Shown piece by piece: positions 12,001 through 23,130 of a stretch of 64,000 nt of DNA. Both the position numbers and the translations under genes were made by a program. Origin of the DNA: Flammula alnicola (Eukaryota; Basidiomycota; Agaricomycetes; Agaricales; Strophariaceae); the NCBI GenBank assembly GCA_015499995.1, contig JADNRV010000058.1, forward strand, positions 124,001 through 188,000, written 5' to 3'. Numbering within the stretch: the first letter of the stretch is position 1; the number at the start of each line of letters is the position of its first letter. The notes under the pieces are model-generated. The model was not told the origin of the DNA, searched no databases, and was given only the letters and a program-made list of their open reading frames with translations.

Positions 12001-12447
12001 TTCTCTCGCCTCCTTGCTCAAATCGGGTTGACAGCGCGTTTGCAAGATTGTTGAGGGAGACAGATCGAAGGGGATGGGGTGAAGGTTGGAGATCGAGAGC
12101 TTGTCTGTGGAGAGAAATGGCTTCATCGAGAGCACTTCTCTCGCCTCCTTGCTGAAATCGGGTTGACAGTACAGGAGCAAGATTGTTGAGGGAGGCAGAT
12201 TGATCCGGATGGGGTGATTCAGAAGGTCGGAGCTCGAGGGCTTTCTCTTTCGCAGCTGAATCTATATCGCTACTTTCACCACCTGACACCTCAAGTATCT
12301 TGTAAATTGTTAAAAATGACTTTATACATAGAACTAGTTCCAAAAATGCATGACGCAAACCTGAGCTTCCGAGATATGAGACGCAGGACTTCCGTAGTAT
12401 GGATGGAATATTGAATTATGATTTTGGTTGGAAGGTGAATGTGGCAT
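9074..12447 (-). CDS. TPR-CHAT protein 1 (putative caspase-like protease with TPR array)
   Basis: The exons 12447-12361, 12298-9977, 9926-9331 and 9269-9074 join in frame to 1066 residues. The ATG at 12447 opens a 29-residue exon followed by a 62-nt intron. Roughly residues 50-460 hold nine near-identical 45-residue TPR-like repeats (core SLNNLANALSTRFEQGG, then DLDEAISLHRQALEL), followed by degenerate helices. The C-terminal CHAT domain begins near GAFTFLPIHAAG and has the predicted His (HFACHG) and Cys (FLCACETGKGD) of the dyad; it ends RRWVPFIHMGK. CHAT is a clan CD peptidase fold related to caspases and separase. In fungi and bacteria TPR-CHAT proteins are proposed regulated proteases; the substrate is unknown. 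No N-terminal effector domain is seen. The TRP4 pseudogene lies upstream. Confidence 0.9.
10965..12220 (-). repeat. 135-bp tandem coding repeats (TPR units), about nine copies
   Basis: The period is exactly 135 bp, for example the same motif at 11041 and 11176. Each unit encodes 45 residues. Units are nearly identical except at a few residue positions: after NAL (S, W or L), before PS (Q, L, C or R), and the PxRS position (L or D). The high identity indicates recent duplication or ongoing gene conversion within the gene. Confidence 0.9.
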
Positions 12448-12530
12448 AGTTAAGCGCTATCGAGGGCGAATACGACTTGTCAATCGAAGAATGAGTTCAA
12501 GCAAGCCAGTAGGCTTGAAGGTAGTATATA

Positions 12531-12773
12531 AGGGCGAGGAAACGCTTATCGTACAGCCTTCGTGCTAAAATTAAACGCCTCCAGGTGCAATTCTCAACCC
12601 TCAACGGCATGCACACAGCATGTCAGCCTCGGAGTCCATCAATATACACTAGAGTATAGCTGCAGTCGGGCGCCGGGCGGTGCTGCAAGCTGCTGTTATT
12701 GAGATTCAAAAGGGCGATGAAGCGCTGAGGATACAGCTTTCGTGATAAAGGTAAACGCTTCGAGTGCGCTACC
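12531..12773 (+). repeat. Direct repeat of about 60 bp, 180 bp apart
   Basis: Sequence from 12531 (agggcgaggaaacgct...) recurs from 12711 (agggcgatgaagcgct...) with roughly 75-80% identity over about 60 bp. It lies upstream of TPR-CHAT 1, between it and the TRP4 pseudogene. The function is unknown, and it may only mark a decayed duplication. Confidence 0.5.
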
Positions 12774-13029
12774 AGCCTACCATACTAAGCGCCTACTGCG
12801 TAGTTTTCTTCTGTCAAATGGAAATGCCGTGGAGTCCGAAGGCTTGAAATTATTGTCTGGTTACACTGCCTTGCACTGCAATCACATACTTCGCAAGAGG
12901 AAGATGCCGTCGTGCACACAAGATGCGTGGGCGCTGGCGCTACCGACTTACAACCACTTCTCTCATTGCCCGCCCACCCAATCCTTCCCAGCGCGTCTCG
13001 TCCTCATCTTTGGCGTGCCACGTCGGCGT

Positions 13030-13990
13030 GTCGTGGCTTTCTGTCGCCTAAAGTGGGAAGTATCTTGAACGTGTCCGTGTTCTCCTGTGCGCTTCCTCCT
13101 GCAACAGATGAAAGTGGATGGACGGGAAGCCCAAAGTCTTCCGGCTTCAACACCTGGCTGTAACCTTCCCATCCTTGAGCTCCCATGCGTAGGTAGGACC
13201 AGCACAGCTGATCTCATCGAACCGTTCGAAGCCACACACGACGAGCGCACCCTCGATGCCTCCTTCACTCAGGGAATGAGCAAATGTTGGCCCAATCTCG
13301 GGCTCTGCAACACCGAGTACCATGCCCCATGGACGAGCGGATTTATTGAGGGGTCCGAGAATGTTGAACATGGTACGGAACGGCAGAGCTTTGCGGTAGG
13401 GTACGATGGAAGCCATGGCGGGGTGATAATGGGGTGCGAGGATGAAGGTAAAGGGAATATGCGTGATGGGCATACGCGTTCCTGGGGTAGACGCGGCGAA
13501 GAGACAATCCAGTGATTCTAAGAGATCTGCAGAACCTGAGGAGGATGTCGACGCTCGACGGCTATGCTGGTATTAATGAGATTAGTAGATGGTGAGATAA
13601 CATATGGAAAATTGAATGCATACCTTGATTACCCTCGTGCCCGCTCCAGGAGCTACGGTCGCAGCCGTTGTGCTCACATTGAACAAGCTGTATCATCACC
13701 ACCCGTTCCGACGATATCGATGACAAAATCCCCCTCGAGACCTTGAACAGCAGCTTTCAAGGCTCTCTCCCGAAGCACGCTTGCTGCCACTGCCAATGAA
13801 TCCGGTCGTCCCTCTACACGATGGATATGCAGCGCCGTCAGGAATGCTCCGCTCTGTGCAGGATGCAGCACGTCGGGTGGTTAAGTGCCTCCTTGAGATC
13901 GTTGGGGCCGAAATATTCCGGGGTCTGCACGAGCTTGTGGTTGTTACGGCCTCGTTTCTTCGTGGTTACTTTCTCCGAGTTCCAACTTGA
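13030..13990 (-). pseudogene. TRP4: Anthranilate phosphoribosyltransferase (TRP4/TrpD), frameshifted and truncated
   Basis: Minus-strand frames give, in order, KLVQTPEYFGPNDLKEAL, SGAFLTALHIHRVEGRPDSL, FVIDIVGTGGDD (PRPP-binding loop), FNVSTTAATVAPGAG, RRASTSSSGSADLLESLD, MFNILGPL, PWGMVLGVAEPEIGPTFAH, ERFDEISCAGPTYAWEL and KPEDFGLPVHPLSSVAGG. These are fungal anthranilate phosphoribosyltransferase (tryptophan step 2). The frames do not join. There is a shift near 13870, one base lost in the GTGGDG(Y) loop near 13695, and another shift near 13155. The protein stops shortly after the ENTDTFK motif, lacking about 80 C-terminal residues. One intron (about 13565-13623) is retained, so this is not a retrocopy. 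A working copy must exist elsewhere if the strain is prototrophic. Confidence 0.85.
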
Positions 13991-16436
13991 ACGTTGTGAA
14001 GCGCATCAACGCACTGTGACGTGACACTGGTATTTTGAACTCGAAGGTAAGTAGCGGCGATTTCGATCCCGGCTCCACATCCCGCTCAGAGGGGAGGGGC
14101 ACACAGGTTGACGGGTGAATGGCGGTTTGGGGGTGATGCTGAGGAGATTAAGGGACAAGGGAAGAGCAAGGCGGTGAGGGAGAAAGGAAGGAGGAAGTCA
14201 GTTTGAAGAAGTCAATAAAAAACAAACGACCGTTACGAGGCAGCTTCGCCATACCCAGGGATTTCCTTCTGAGGCAGCCTGGGAAAGCGACCGATTTGCG
14301 ATCAATTCTCAATCACGTGACCAAATGAGCCGAATTGAGACAAGTCTCGCGCGCCACCGAAAGCTCAGCCAAAGCTCGGCCAGAATAGTTTGCCTAAATG
14401 AGACACTATTGGCATCTTTTTCTGAGATTTAGGACGAAAACCCTGGGCCCAAAAGCGCACAGATTTGCTTCCGGAACACCCTGGGAATGACCAATTTTTC
14501 CGTTACGACGTGTCAAGGTTGTAACGGTCACGTGATCTCAAAATTCCATAACATGTTTGAAAACATTTTTCTCACGTGGGGCTCTGGCTTCTGCGGCGTT
14601 TTGCACGCCAGCAAGCCGCGATTTTCTCGCGAGTCTTTTTCGAGGTCGAATATCTCATCGGTTCTCTGTCGAGCAGAGCTTTCAGTGTTCAGAAATTGGA
14701 TTTTTTTGCCTGCTTTTTGACGATGACAAGAGGTCGAAACGGATGAATAAGATCGATCATTGATGACAAGCGGCTACTTCTGCCATAAATGGTCAGAGTT
14801 GTGTACGATTGTTAGAAGTTGACCTTCGTCCAGGAAAACCACAAACCGCTTAGCAAATATCACACCGCTCTGAATATCTGAATAATCAATAGCACCGTGC
14901 AACGCACGGGTCACAGCTAGTGAGATTAATGAGCTCGCGTCGCGTCCAATTGGTCGCGTCCTGCCAGAGTTATAGACTAGATATTTACAGCACAATAAGG
15001 ATTTCGTGATTTTTTGTTAACGAGAGAGGGTCTTGTATTTTCAAGTATGGATAAAGAATCTCATTACGGGATGAAAGACCAAGGTCAAAGTCAAATATAC
15101 TTTGCTCTGGCTCGAGCGTGAGAAGAATCTCCGCCCTTTATATTATGCCATGACAGCTTTTTTTCTTTCTCTTTCTCTCTTATACACGGACAGCCCAACC
15201 ATGTTATATTTTCTGCTTGGAACATGCAGAACGTCCCGTACTGCAATGGCTGTATTCCAATGTATATGATAGAGTATGTGCTGATGGAGACCGCCGCGCC
15301 TCGGCCACGCTGTATCATCCAAGGCACTGTATCACTCTGGATTGTGAGTGTAGAAAAGCTGGCTGTTGGAGGCTTTGGGATTTATGTCATGGATTTATTT
15401 TATCTACCATCCTACGATCCTGATTTGGCTGAAGGAGAACATTCAGATGGTGACCGATAATCGTCTCGGAACAACTTAACATACCAAACCGATATTTTGA
15501 ACTTTTATTTCACGGTAATAAACTGAGCCCATGTGAGTAATCATCACCAGTTTTCCGAAGCCCTCCATTCATAGTGATTCTTCTAGTTCATCCAGAGTTC
15601 TGGATAGCAAAGGTGATGTTAAACATGATACGCCATAGAGTTATTTAAATAAGGCCTCGACGTCGGTATTTCGTGATTTCCGTGAGTCTTGATATAAATT
15701 TATAGACAAAGATTCTTCTCATTATGCGTATAAATAGAGGCTGTTTTACAGAATAAAGTTTAACATTTACCCACCAAATTCAATATCATCGCCGTGCATC
15801 AAAGATTTGTGTGGCACGCAGAGAATCACTTCGACGCTTCGGACTCTGGAGACTTTCTTTATGTCTCAAGAATTTATAGCCTCTTCCCGACCCACCCACC
15901 TTAGTTCCGAAAACTGAATACAGCACTATGGCGTTCTATGAGAATTTATCAGGTTGCTATGTTTGAATGCCAGTGGACGAATGCTATGGCTATTCTTGAA
16001 TATCAAGAGCTTTGCTGATGCATGGAAATTTGCCCCTAGCCGAACGTTCGTCGGAGACATGGTAGTTACGATAATTAGGTCGGTGCGTTGTGTGGCTCCT
16101 CGAGATTCTTTCTAAAAAGTTGCGAGAGCCGTCACAGAGGAACTTGCGGAGAGCGCTTAACTTGGACTTGACTCGGATGAAGCAAGAGGAAGCAAATCTC
16201 GTTCACGTGACCCGGAGCACGTCTAGTAGTAGTCACGTTCTAAGACTATAATTAAAATTTGTGAGTTGTGACACAGGTTGACAATTGGCACGTTCCTCGA
16301 TTAAGGTCGACTACGACCAAGTCCTTTGTTGTCTTCAAGTATTTATACGCCCAGTGCTGTCCTTCTAGCAACGCCCCAGCTCTTTCTTCTCTACCCTCAT
16401 CCCATTGACACAAAGAACGTCCGCAATCGTCAAAGA
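13991..16436. other. Long intergenic region, no gene recognised
   Basis: No frame in these 2.4 kb resembles a known family. A short frame at 15224-15460 (MQNVPYCNGC...) ends near a possible donor (GTGAGTG) but has no identifiable partner exon. CACGTG-type E-boxes occur (for example near 14530). Otherwise there is AT-rich spacer up to the nuclease promoter. Confidence 0.35.
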
Positions 16437-17850
16437 ATGCGTCTCTCGTCGGCCATCACTGTCGCCGCGCTGGGATGCTCTGCCTACCTCCCAGGAGCCA
16501 ACGCTTGGGGTGCTGCAGGTATGATACTTCTACCGCTCATCCTCTTTCAAAGGTTTAATCTATTTGATAGGTCACGAAATAGTGGCCACCATAGCCCAGA
16601 TGTACCTGCATCCAAACGTCCTACCCACGTTATGTGAAATCCTCGATATGTCCTCGAACAGATGCCACCTCGCGCCCGTTGCTGCCTGGGCTGACCAGCA
16701 TCGCTACCAGATGCGCTGGTCTGCAACGATGCACTACGTGGGTGCTCTGGACGATTACCCGTCCCAGTCGTGCGCGTTTCCAGGGACGCGCGGATGGGCA
16801 GGAAGCGAGGGTGCCAATGTGCTGGACGCAATTCACAATACAACCAGCTTGTTGCAGGCCTGGGTAAACCAGGAGACGAGCGACGCGGCGGCGAATGAGG
16901 CGCTCAAGTTCCTCATACACTTTGCGGGAGATATGCATCAACCATTGCACCTGACAGGGAGAGACAGAGGCGGGAATTCGGTGAAGGTGAGGTTTGGCAG
17001 GAGGCAAACAAGTGAGTACAGACGGCTTTCTTTCTGTTAATTTCAATGTCTCCATCCTTCATTCCATTGAATTCGTGACGAGCGTCTACACACCTTCCCC
17101 TTTTCGGCACTCACGGATGACAGGTAGCTGACTGCATTCCACTCATTCGTTTGTCTAGATCTCCACTCTCTATGGGATGGGTACCTCATAGCCAAGGCCG
17201 TGCGCACGGTGCCTCGGAACTATTCCCGTCCTCTGCCTTACCCCCAAGTCGAGAACTCGCTGAGAGGCACGATCTATGACTCATATATTCGTCGTATTAT
17301 GTGGGAAGGCCTCCTCAACCCATGGGTTGGGGACACGTCAGAGTGGCTGAGCTGCGCCGCGTCTGCCCCCGATTCCGAGTCAGCCATTACTGCACCAGCT
17401 TCAGGACTGCTTGGAATGTGGCAAGGTGTTTATCGCGCCACGAGCAAGGTGGTGCAGGTATTCATGAGGGATGGCGTGGAGATCACGCCTGATGGACCCA
17501 CCGTGTGCCCGCATCACTGGGCGCAACCGATGCACAAGCTCAACTGCGACATCGTGTGGCCCAAGGAACTCGATGAGCCGCCTTTCAATGTGCGATTCGA
17601 CTCTGGAGATGACCATGACCACCACCACGGACACGGGTTTGGTGATGAGGAAGAAGACGAGGTTGATCTTGAAGGCGTACCTTTGCTCGACCTCGACACC
17701 CCTGAGTACGCGGGTGTGATTGAGAAGCAGATGATCGTGGAGAAGCTTTTGGCCCAGGGTGGTATTCGACTTGCGGGGCTTCTTAACTATATTTTCGCGC
17801 CTGACGGCGAGCAATTCGGGCCTTTCTTGGTAGATCTAAAAGCACGTTGA
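16437..17850 (+). CDS. Secreted S1/P1-type nuclease
   Basis: Exons 16437-16518, 16571-17011 and 17159-17850 join in frame to 404 residues. A 22-residue signal peptide ends ANA, so mature protein would begin with the zinc-liganding Trp of WGAAGHE. Other expected trinuclear zinc ligands are present: AWADQH, MHYVG, HFAGDMHQPLH and LHSLWD. The C-terminal helix RLAGLLNYIF is conserved. The protein should degrade single-stranded DNA/RNA outside the cell or in the secretory path. Between the nuclease body and the last helix is an unusual Asp/Glu/His-rich insert (DDHDHHHGHGFGDEEEDE). The gene converges with the HET gene; a fragment of a second copy lies at about 25550. Confidence 0.92.
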
Positions 17851-18289
17851 GTAGACTCGCCGCAGGTTTAGGATACTGTTCCTTGTATGTAACTATGTCT
17901 CGTTCATGTTGATGCTGTCAGCTGTGAATAAGGACTCTATCTATGTAATAAAAAATTCTGTAACTTTTATACTCGCCTTGGATACCGGGCAGTGTTGTCT
18001 TTCGACTCGGACGTGTGGCGAATGCTTCGGACCGGCGTGGCCGGGAATCAAAGTGAGCCTGAGGAAAGTAAGACAGGCGCTCACTGAACTTCAAGTTGAT
18101 GCGATGGAGCAACGCTTGAAACTCGTTTTTTGGACTCATGACTTGACCTGCAATTCCGGCTGATTTTACAGGGTGTGTTAAGCTACGTCGTCGACTACTA
18201 GTACATGTATATTCCGTGAGTATAATGGCATATGTTGGATTTCAATTGGCAGTTCTCCCCTGCCATTTTTCTTCTTCTTTGAAGTTCTT
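17851..18289. other. Intergenic between convergent nuclease and HET genes
   Basis: This stretch contains the 3' flanks of both genes. An AATAAA-like motif (taataaaaa) lies near 17946, about 100 bp after the nuclease stop. Bases from about 18110 onward belong to the inverted duplicate shared with the left window edge. Part of 17920-17950 recurs near 25740 beside the nuclease fragment. Confidence 0.5.
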
Positions 18290-19400
18290 TCAGATAATCT
18301 CGACTCTCACGACTCCCGACTTCCTCGTCCACACATCCTTATTGTGCACCCAATCCTCAATGTGCTGGGTCCACCGTCCAATCCTTTCAAATCTTGCTCC
18401 ACCAGCAGTCGGCTTCAATATCAATCCTTGATGTTTGGTGTGAGGGTGCTTGTCGTGGTCAAAAACTTCGCTGAATGAGCCGATGAAGAGACAATAAACG
18501 GTTCCACCTGCAGATGAGGCATCTGCAGATGTATCGTAATTGAGGTGGAGCGAGTTGAAGATGCCATATTGTACGGTCGCGACGTTGGCCAACAAGGAAG
18601 GTGGGGACCGAGGAGACTCCCCTACCACGACGGCACACATTGCGCCTTCGATGACGATGCATCCACCAGGGACCGTGCCATACTTATTCTGTCCATCGAT
18701 ATCAACAGAAGCACTGATGATGCGAGTACGGGGGTCTTGCTTGTAGCTCTTTGTCCCTGCCCATTTCGCCAGCTTCGGCTTTGTCTCATATTCCCAGTCT
18801 ATCCCGCTGGCATCGTTGCCTCCCCACACCAGAGACGCCCATGACCAGGACGGTGCCGTCATTTTCCGCTCCCTCGTAGGTCCTGCAGTCTGCTGGCTTC
18901 CCCCAGACTCCCACAAGAGGTCGCGGGCCAGATCGCCTTCCCATAAACCAGCAAGGTACCGCTCATTCTTGGGTAAATACTCCGCAAATCTGTATGCCAG
19001 ACCAGAAAGAGCTGGGAGGCGATCAGACTCGTAGGTCAGATCCAGCAAGCTAACGTCCTCGACAATCGTCCTCCAGAGCCCGTGCAATGCCTTTTTATCA
19101 TTTAGCGCGCCCAGCTTCGCGATTCGGTCCTTGGTCGCGCTCCAGCCATCGCCATCGGGTGGACTTCCATCCAGTTCTTTGCATTCGCATCGCTGTGTAA
19201 CGTTGCACGCCCAGACCATCTCGTTGGCGTGCAGATGGACCGAGCGTGCTGCGAGGGAGCGTTCCTGATACACCCATGCGCGGGGCAGCAGCGGTGCCGT
19301 GTCCATATGCATACGGATCCATCGAGGCGTTTGCAAAGCCTCGTGGGACGACTTCATTGCAAGCCGGATGCATATATCCTGCTGCATTCCTGGTACCTTG
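18110..19400 (-). repeat. Inverted duplicate, right arm (HET 3' half plus flank)
   Basis: This is the reverse-complement partner of bases 1-1310. Identity is high across the HET C-terminal coding region and its first 100 bp of 3' flank, then fades. The arm at the left may continue beyond the window, so the true repeat could include the whole HET gene. Confidence 0.8.
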
Positions 19401-20618
19401 AATGATTTGACTTCGCTTTTCCTCATTCTGGACACCCGCTCTCTCTCTCCCTCTCCTTTGTTTACCGCCCTGGAAAATCGTTCGGCCCACTTGAGTGAAT
19501 CCCTTGTGGTCCATCTGGGCCCCAAACACCCCTCATGTCCGCCTGCCGCCCGCGTTGTCGCGATATTCAGATAACAGCGTGTATAGATATCAGCCATGAC
19601 AGCACTCTGTTGCTCCCAATCCGCCTTATCTTGCTGGATGATGCATAGCGAATCGATCCAGATATATCGCAATCCTAGGCCCCTTGTGATTGCGATGGCA
19701 TCTTGAAAAGTCTTCGGCATCTGCTCCACTGCAATACCGCACATACGCTCGGCAATCGTCGCCTGTGTCGTAGTCAGCAGCTGCTCCTTCCCCCAGCAGT
19801 GGCTTAGAGCAACGTAGCGGCCGCGTTGCCCTTGGGTTGTCTCGATAAGCCGGATCTGCGCGCCAGACAGGTCCAGGACGCGCCGTGGCAAAAGCTCCCC
19901 CTGTTGGTCAGTAGTGCGGGCCGTCTGGCACAGTCGGTGGTTTTCATCACAGTCCTGCAACCACGGTTTGATGATTTCTGCACACTCTTCCCCGCTGGGC
20001 TTTGTAGGAACTTCACCGGCTGCCCCAATAGCCTTCCACGGTGCTGGTGCCGCTGTTCATCCAATCCATCAGCACAAAATCAATTCGAGAACATGGATCG
20101 AACTCACCACCTGGTGGTGTGTAGATCTCAACCTCGAACTCCTCCTGGAATCCGCTGCCTTTACTGCCCCTCTCCTCTGCGCTGCACCTCATCTCAATCT
20201 TCAAACTCTTCGAGGCCTCGCTGTTTCTTGCCGCCTCTCTTCTCTTCTTTCTCGCGATGGCATCTTTGGAATCATCGTCGTCTTTATCCAATATCGCGAT
20301 TGAATATCTTATCTCTCTTCCCGGAGGGATATCTACAATCTCGCCGGAATTGACCAGGGTATCAAAGGCGGATTTCAGAAAGTGGCAAGATGCGCAGGAC
20401 GGATCCTTTGCTAGATCGGCGGACGTGATCCAGTGCCGTGCGATCTGGCCATACGAGCAGATGCGCGAGTCTTTGTGAGGCTGGGGGATATAGCGTAGAT
20501 CGAGGTCGAAACAGGTAGCGCAGGTAGCGCTGGGGCGGCGGTGTTGAGAGGAAGGGACCGCCTCGGGGTTGCTGTCAAGCGGAGGACTGACATGGACGGG
20601 ACGCCCACGCCTAGGCAT
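18290..20618 (-). CDS. HET-domain incompatibility-type protein, complete
   Basis: Exons 20618-20108 and 20052-18290 (55-nt GTGAGT intron) join in frame to 757 residues, starting MPRRGRPVHV. An N-terminal region has paired cysteines (CATC, PSCASC). The HET domain has its signatures YVALSHCWG, YIWIDSLCIIQQDKADWEQQS, and YTRCYLNIATT. The conserved RAWVYQERSLAAR follows, then a variable C-terminal half. HET proteins trigger or regulate programmed cell death in fungal non-self recognition; partner and effector are unknown here. The gene is one of at least two local copies. Its upstream region (20610-21345) is duplicated at 24731-25420, broken exactly at the start codon. Confidence 0.92.
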
Positions 20619-21345
20619 GATGATGGTGGCCGTGAAGACTTGGTACACAGCGCTCAGCACTCACTTGTAGGGTCATCATGTTCACACTTTATATCTGCCC
20701 ATCTTAGCGCCCAGGTGCCCAAAACGAAGGCCGTGACATCGATAATGATAACTTTCATTCAGTGGCTGAGTCTGTCGTGATCACCCAGAAATAGACCAGT
20801 CCAAAAGTTCTGTGCGTTTCAGTCAGTCAATTTCACATTTCTCTGGCGTCCTATTCATTCGGTCATCAGGCTTCCCTTACTATTATCTTCGAAAGTGCAC
20901 ATCTGGAACATTGCTTGGTCGATTCTATACATGTTTTTCGCCGCGCCGAAGTCAATAATCTATATATATAATCTGGGAAGTATTCGACGAATTTTGAAAC
21001 CTCGTGTCTGTCTCTCTGTCCTTCCTTGGTCACATATCCTAGTACACCAATCATTCCCTCTGTCAAGACTTCAAAGCTTCAAGCTTCAGTACTCAGGTAT
21101 ACGTAAACGTTCTCCTGACGCTTGATCAATATAAACCTGGCTGGTTTTTTTATGAAATTGCCATGGATCATGATATGTCCGTCTTATCGATAGGAGCCCA
21201 GGTTAACCTTCATCTGGAAAAAACGTTGAACTCAGAAGGCGTTGGATGCGCGAGGCCCAGATGGAATGGATGATCAAAGGTGTGGACTCAAGTGACACCT
21301 AGGAATGTTGATCTGAGATATCGATTACTGACGCTGCACTGATAA
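20610..21345. repeat. HET upstream region, duplicated (copy A)
   Basis: This matches 24731-25420 in the same orientation over about 700 bp with small indels. Examples are the shared stretches cgataatgataactttcatt and gcccaggttaaccttcatct. It includes the HET start codon at its left end. Apart from promoter elements of HET, I see no gene in it. Confidence 0.85.
20687..20694 (-). promoter_or_regulatory. TATA-like box of the HET gene
   Basis: On the minus strand the sequence reads gatataaa, about 70 bp upstream of the HET start codon. The same element is kept in the duplicated upstream copy near 24800, where no HET coding sequence follows. Confidence 0.4.
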
Positions 21346-21639
21346 TTGAATGTGTATCACGCGACGATGTTCGCGAAGGTCGAGCCACAATGTCGTGGAA
21401 GGGGGTGGTACGTTTTTACTGGATGACGTCTCATATGGAGTGCGCACTTACATTGCTTGATTTATTTATATGCCTCGTCTGCTCTACGTCGACATTTATT
21501 TCATTGGGTATGACACTCACATTATGTAGAATCGAACACCAACGTTCGACTCACAAGGACAGCAAGAAAGAAATGAAATTAGAAGTTATGAATGAACCAG
21601 AAGCCACAGGTGTCAAGGAACAAATGAACAAGTTGGAAC

Positions 21640-22078
21640 TTGGAAGGCCGTCGGAGAGCTGATGAGCGCTACCGTGATATGGCTTGTGCACACTGCAAAA
21701 AGACTGGAAATACCGTTGATCTTGCAAAGCATGTGAAGAAAGAGTACGTGTTATTCCTCCCAAAATATTTTCCGCTCTCTCGTTCATTTCTGACTATTGC
21801 GATGTTCATCCGTAACTCTGCGCGCCTGCTTTATTTTTGGTGTTTGATCCATAATCAGGCACGGAAAACAGCACCCAACGTCCGATGATATCGTCCCCGT
21901 TCTGGACATGGATCATACCCCACCTCTATATTGGTTATGACCCCCAAGAGAAGAAGAAGAACCTACTCAACATGTACAACCTGACTCCATTTCATCTCAC
22001 TCAGCGTCCCCCAAACTCCGTCCAAAGAGACATGTGAGGCGTGGATTTACGAGCACAGATTTAGAATCTTCATCGTCG
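21640..22078 (+). pseudogene. C2H2 zinc-finger protein fragment
   Basis: A frame with ERYRDMACAHCKKTGNTVDL, then AKHVKKE, joins across an intron (GTACGTG at about 21743, ATAATCAG ending at about 21859) to HGKQHPTSDDIVPVLDMDHT. The result is a C-x2-C-x11-H-x4-H zinc finger whose last His lies beyond the intron. The downstream frame meets a stop soon after (TGA near 21940). No start, promoter or conserved domain context is apparent, so this is probably a relic of a larger gene or mobile element. Confidence 0.35.
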
Positions 22079-22501
22079 TAGTAAAAATATATCTAGAATA
22101 CTATTTCGAAGCAAAAATTTTAACCTGAAATATTGGCTACAGAGAGGTGAAACTGTTAAACAACACCTGTATTACCAGATTTGACGTTTTAGCTTACAGG
22201 TAGTTTGGTACTTCATTTCTTTACGCAGTAGAATCGCCCAGATTTCTTAATTTGGCGGTCAGTGATGGCTTGGCGCCTATTATGAGGGCTTAAGGGTTCC
22301 CTCATTGAAAGACCAAACAGAAGTACAGTATTTCGCGTTTTCAAATACAGACTACCAACTTTAAAAAAATTAAATGTAGTTCATAACTTTATATACTTGT
22401 ACGAGTAGCAAGAACATAGGTGTCCGGACTGATTCACTGGGTAATAAATGTCATAGTGCAAAGTTCTGAAATCTCGAGAAGCCGACGCTACCTCTAACGG
22501 T
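22079..22501. other. Intergenic, no gene seen
   Basis: AT-rich spacer between the zinc-finger relic and the ricin-B module; nothing recognisable on either strand. Confidence 0.4.
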
Positions 22502-22990
22502 TTAGACAGCAGTCTGTGGAGGGGCAACGTCATCCCAGATCTGGTTAGAGTTTCCAGTACAGTTCCAGATCTGAAGCTAAATTAGAGGTGGAATCAGCAT
22601 CGTCAAAGTATTAATTATACGGAGCCGACCTCAAGCTTACCGGATTTCCCCTGGTCGTAATTCCATCCGTCAAGTCAACACACATTGGGATTGCCAAACC
22701 GGTGCCCTCCCATCGAATAGTTCCAGTGGGAATCCAATCTTGGTTTATGTTCGCTGGGTCGCAGTCCCAAAGCTGTAGCTTCGTACCGGGAGTGGTATTC
22801 CCATTGGTAAGGTCGAGACACTTAAGCGGGGGAGAACCGCCGGGACCGAAGGCGAGCTTGTAGCTTCCAGAATTGCCGTGACCAATTTGTGGAACGGTCC
22901 ATACTTTCAGAGCGGTGGTGTCGCTGCAAGATGTGATAAAGACTGGGGAACCGTTTTCTGAAGAGTCGGCTGCCATGCAGAATTGGGCTA
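22502..22990 (-). CDS. Ricin-B-type lectin module 2 (5' end unresolved)
   Basis: Exons about 22990-22641 and 22576-22502 encode a beta-trefoil of three QxW-like repeats: FCMAADSSENGSPVFITSC, KCLDLTNGNTTPGTKLQLWD and MCVDLTDGITTRGNPLQIWN, ending QIWDDVAPPQTAV. It lacks a signal peptide and the usual first strand. Only about 140 bp separate it from module 1, so it may be the second half of one two-domain lectin. The phase does not match, however: module 1's possible donor (GTAAGT at 23132) leaves phase 2, while the acceptor near 22990 (CTACTAG) needs phase 1. Read on, module 1 ends in TAA. Either module 2 is a 5'-truncated tandem copy, or a one-base change broke a fusion. Confidence 0.55.
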
Positions 22991-23130
22991 GTAGAGTAGA
23001 AAGTATAATTCAGTACGTTTGACTTGGAGGACATAGCTGAATATAATCACGTTGTGAGGCAATGAAAACCTCGGATATAGGGCTATCCAACTCGAGTCAG
23101 TAATGGAACTCGTCAAAGAAAGGCTGACTT

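Noticed and set aside
11103..12155. Plus-strand open frames of 200 and 147 codons with repeats (REMASSRSLLWPPCSNR)
   Set aside because: They are the antisense of the 135-bp TPR repeats of TPR-CHAT 1. The repeat unit is a multiple of three, so an antisense frame stays open for every copy.
10963..12180. Minus-strand frames with MKPFLSTDKLSSSNLHPI repeats
   Set aside because: An alternative frame of the same TPR repeats; the TPR frame has splice-compatible continuation into a complete CHAT domain.
10965..12220. Possible CRISPR array or satellite
   Set aside because: The repeats are contiguous coding TPR units without unique spacers, in a eukaryotic gene.
14040..14080. Possible tRNA T-arm (ttcgatccc)
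   Set aside because: No acceptor or anticodon stem can be formed around it.
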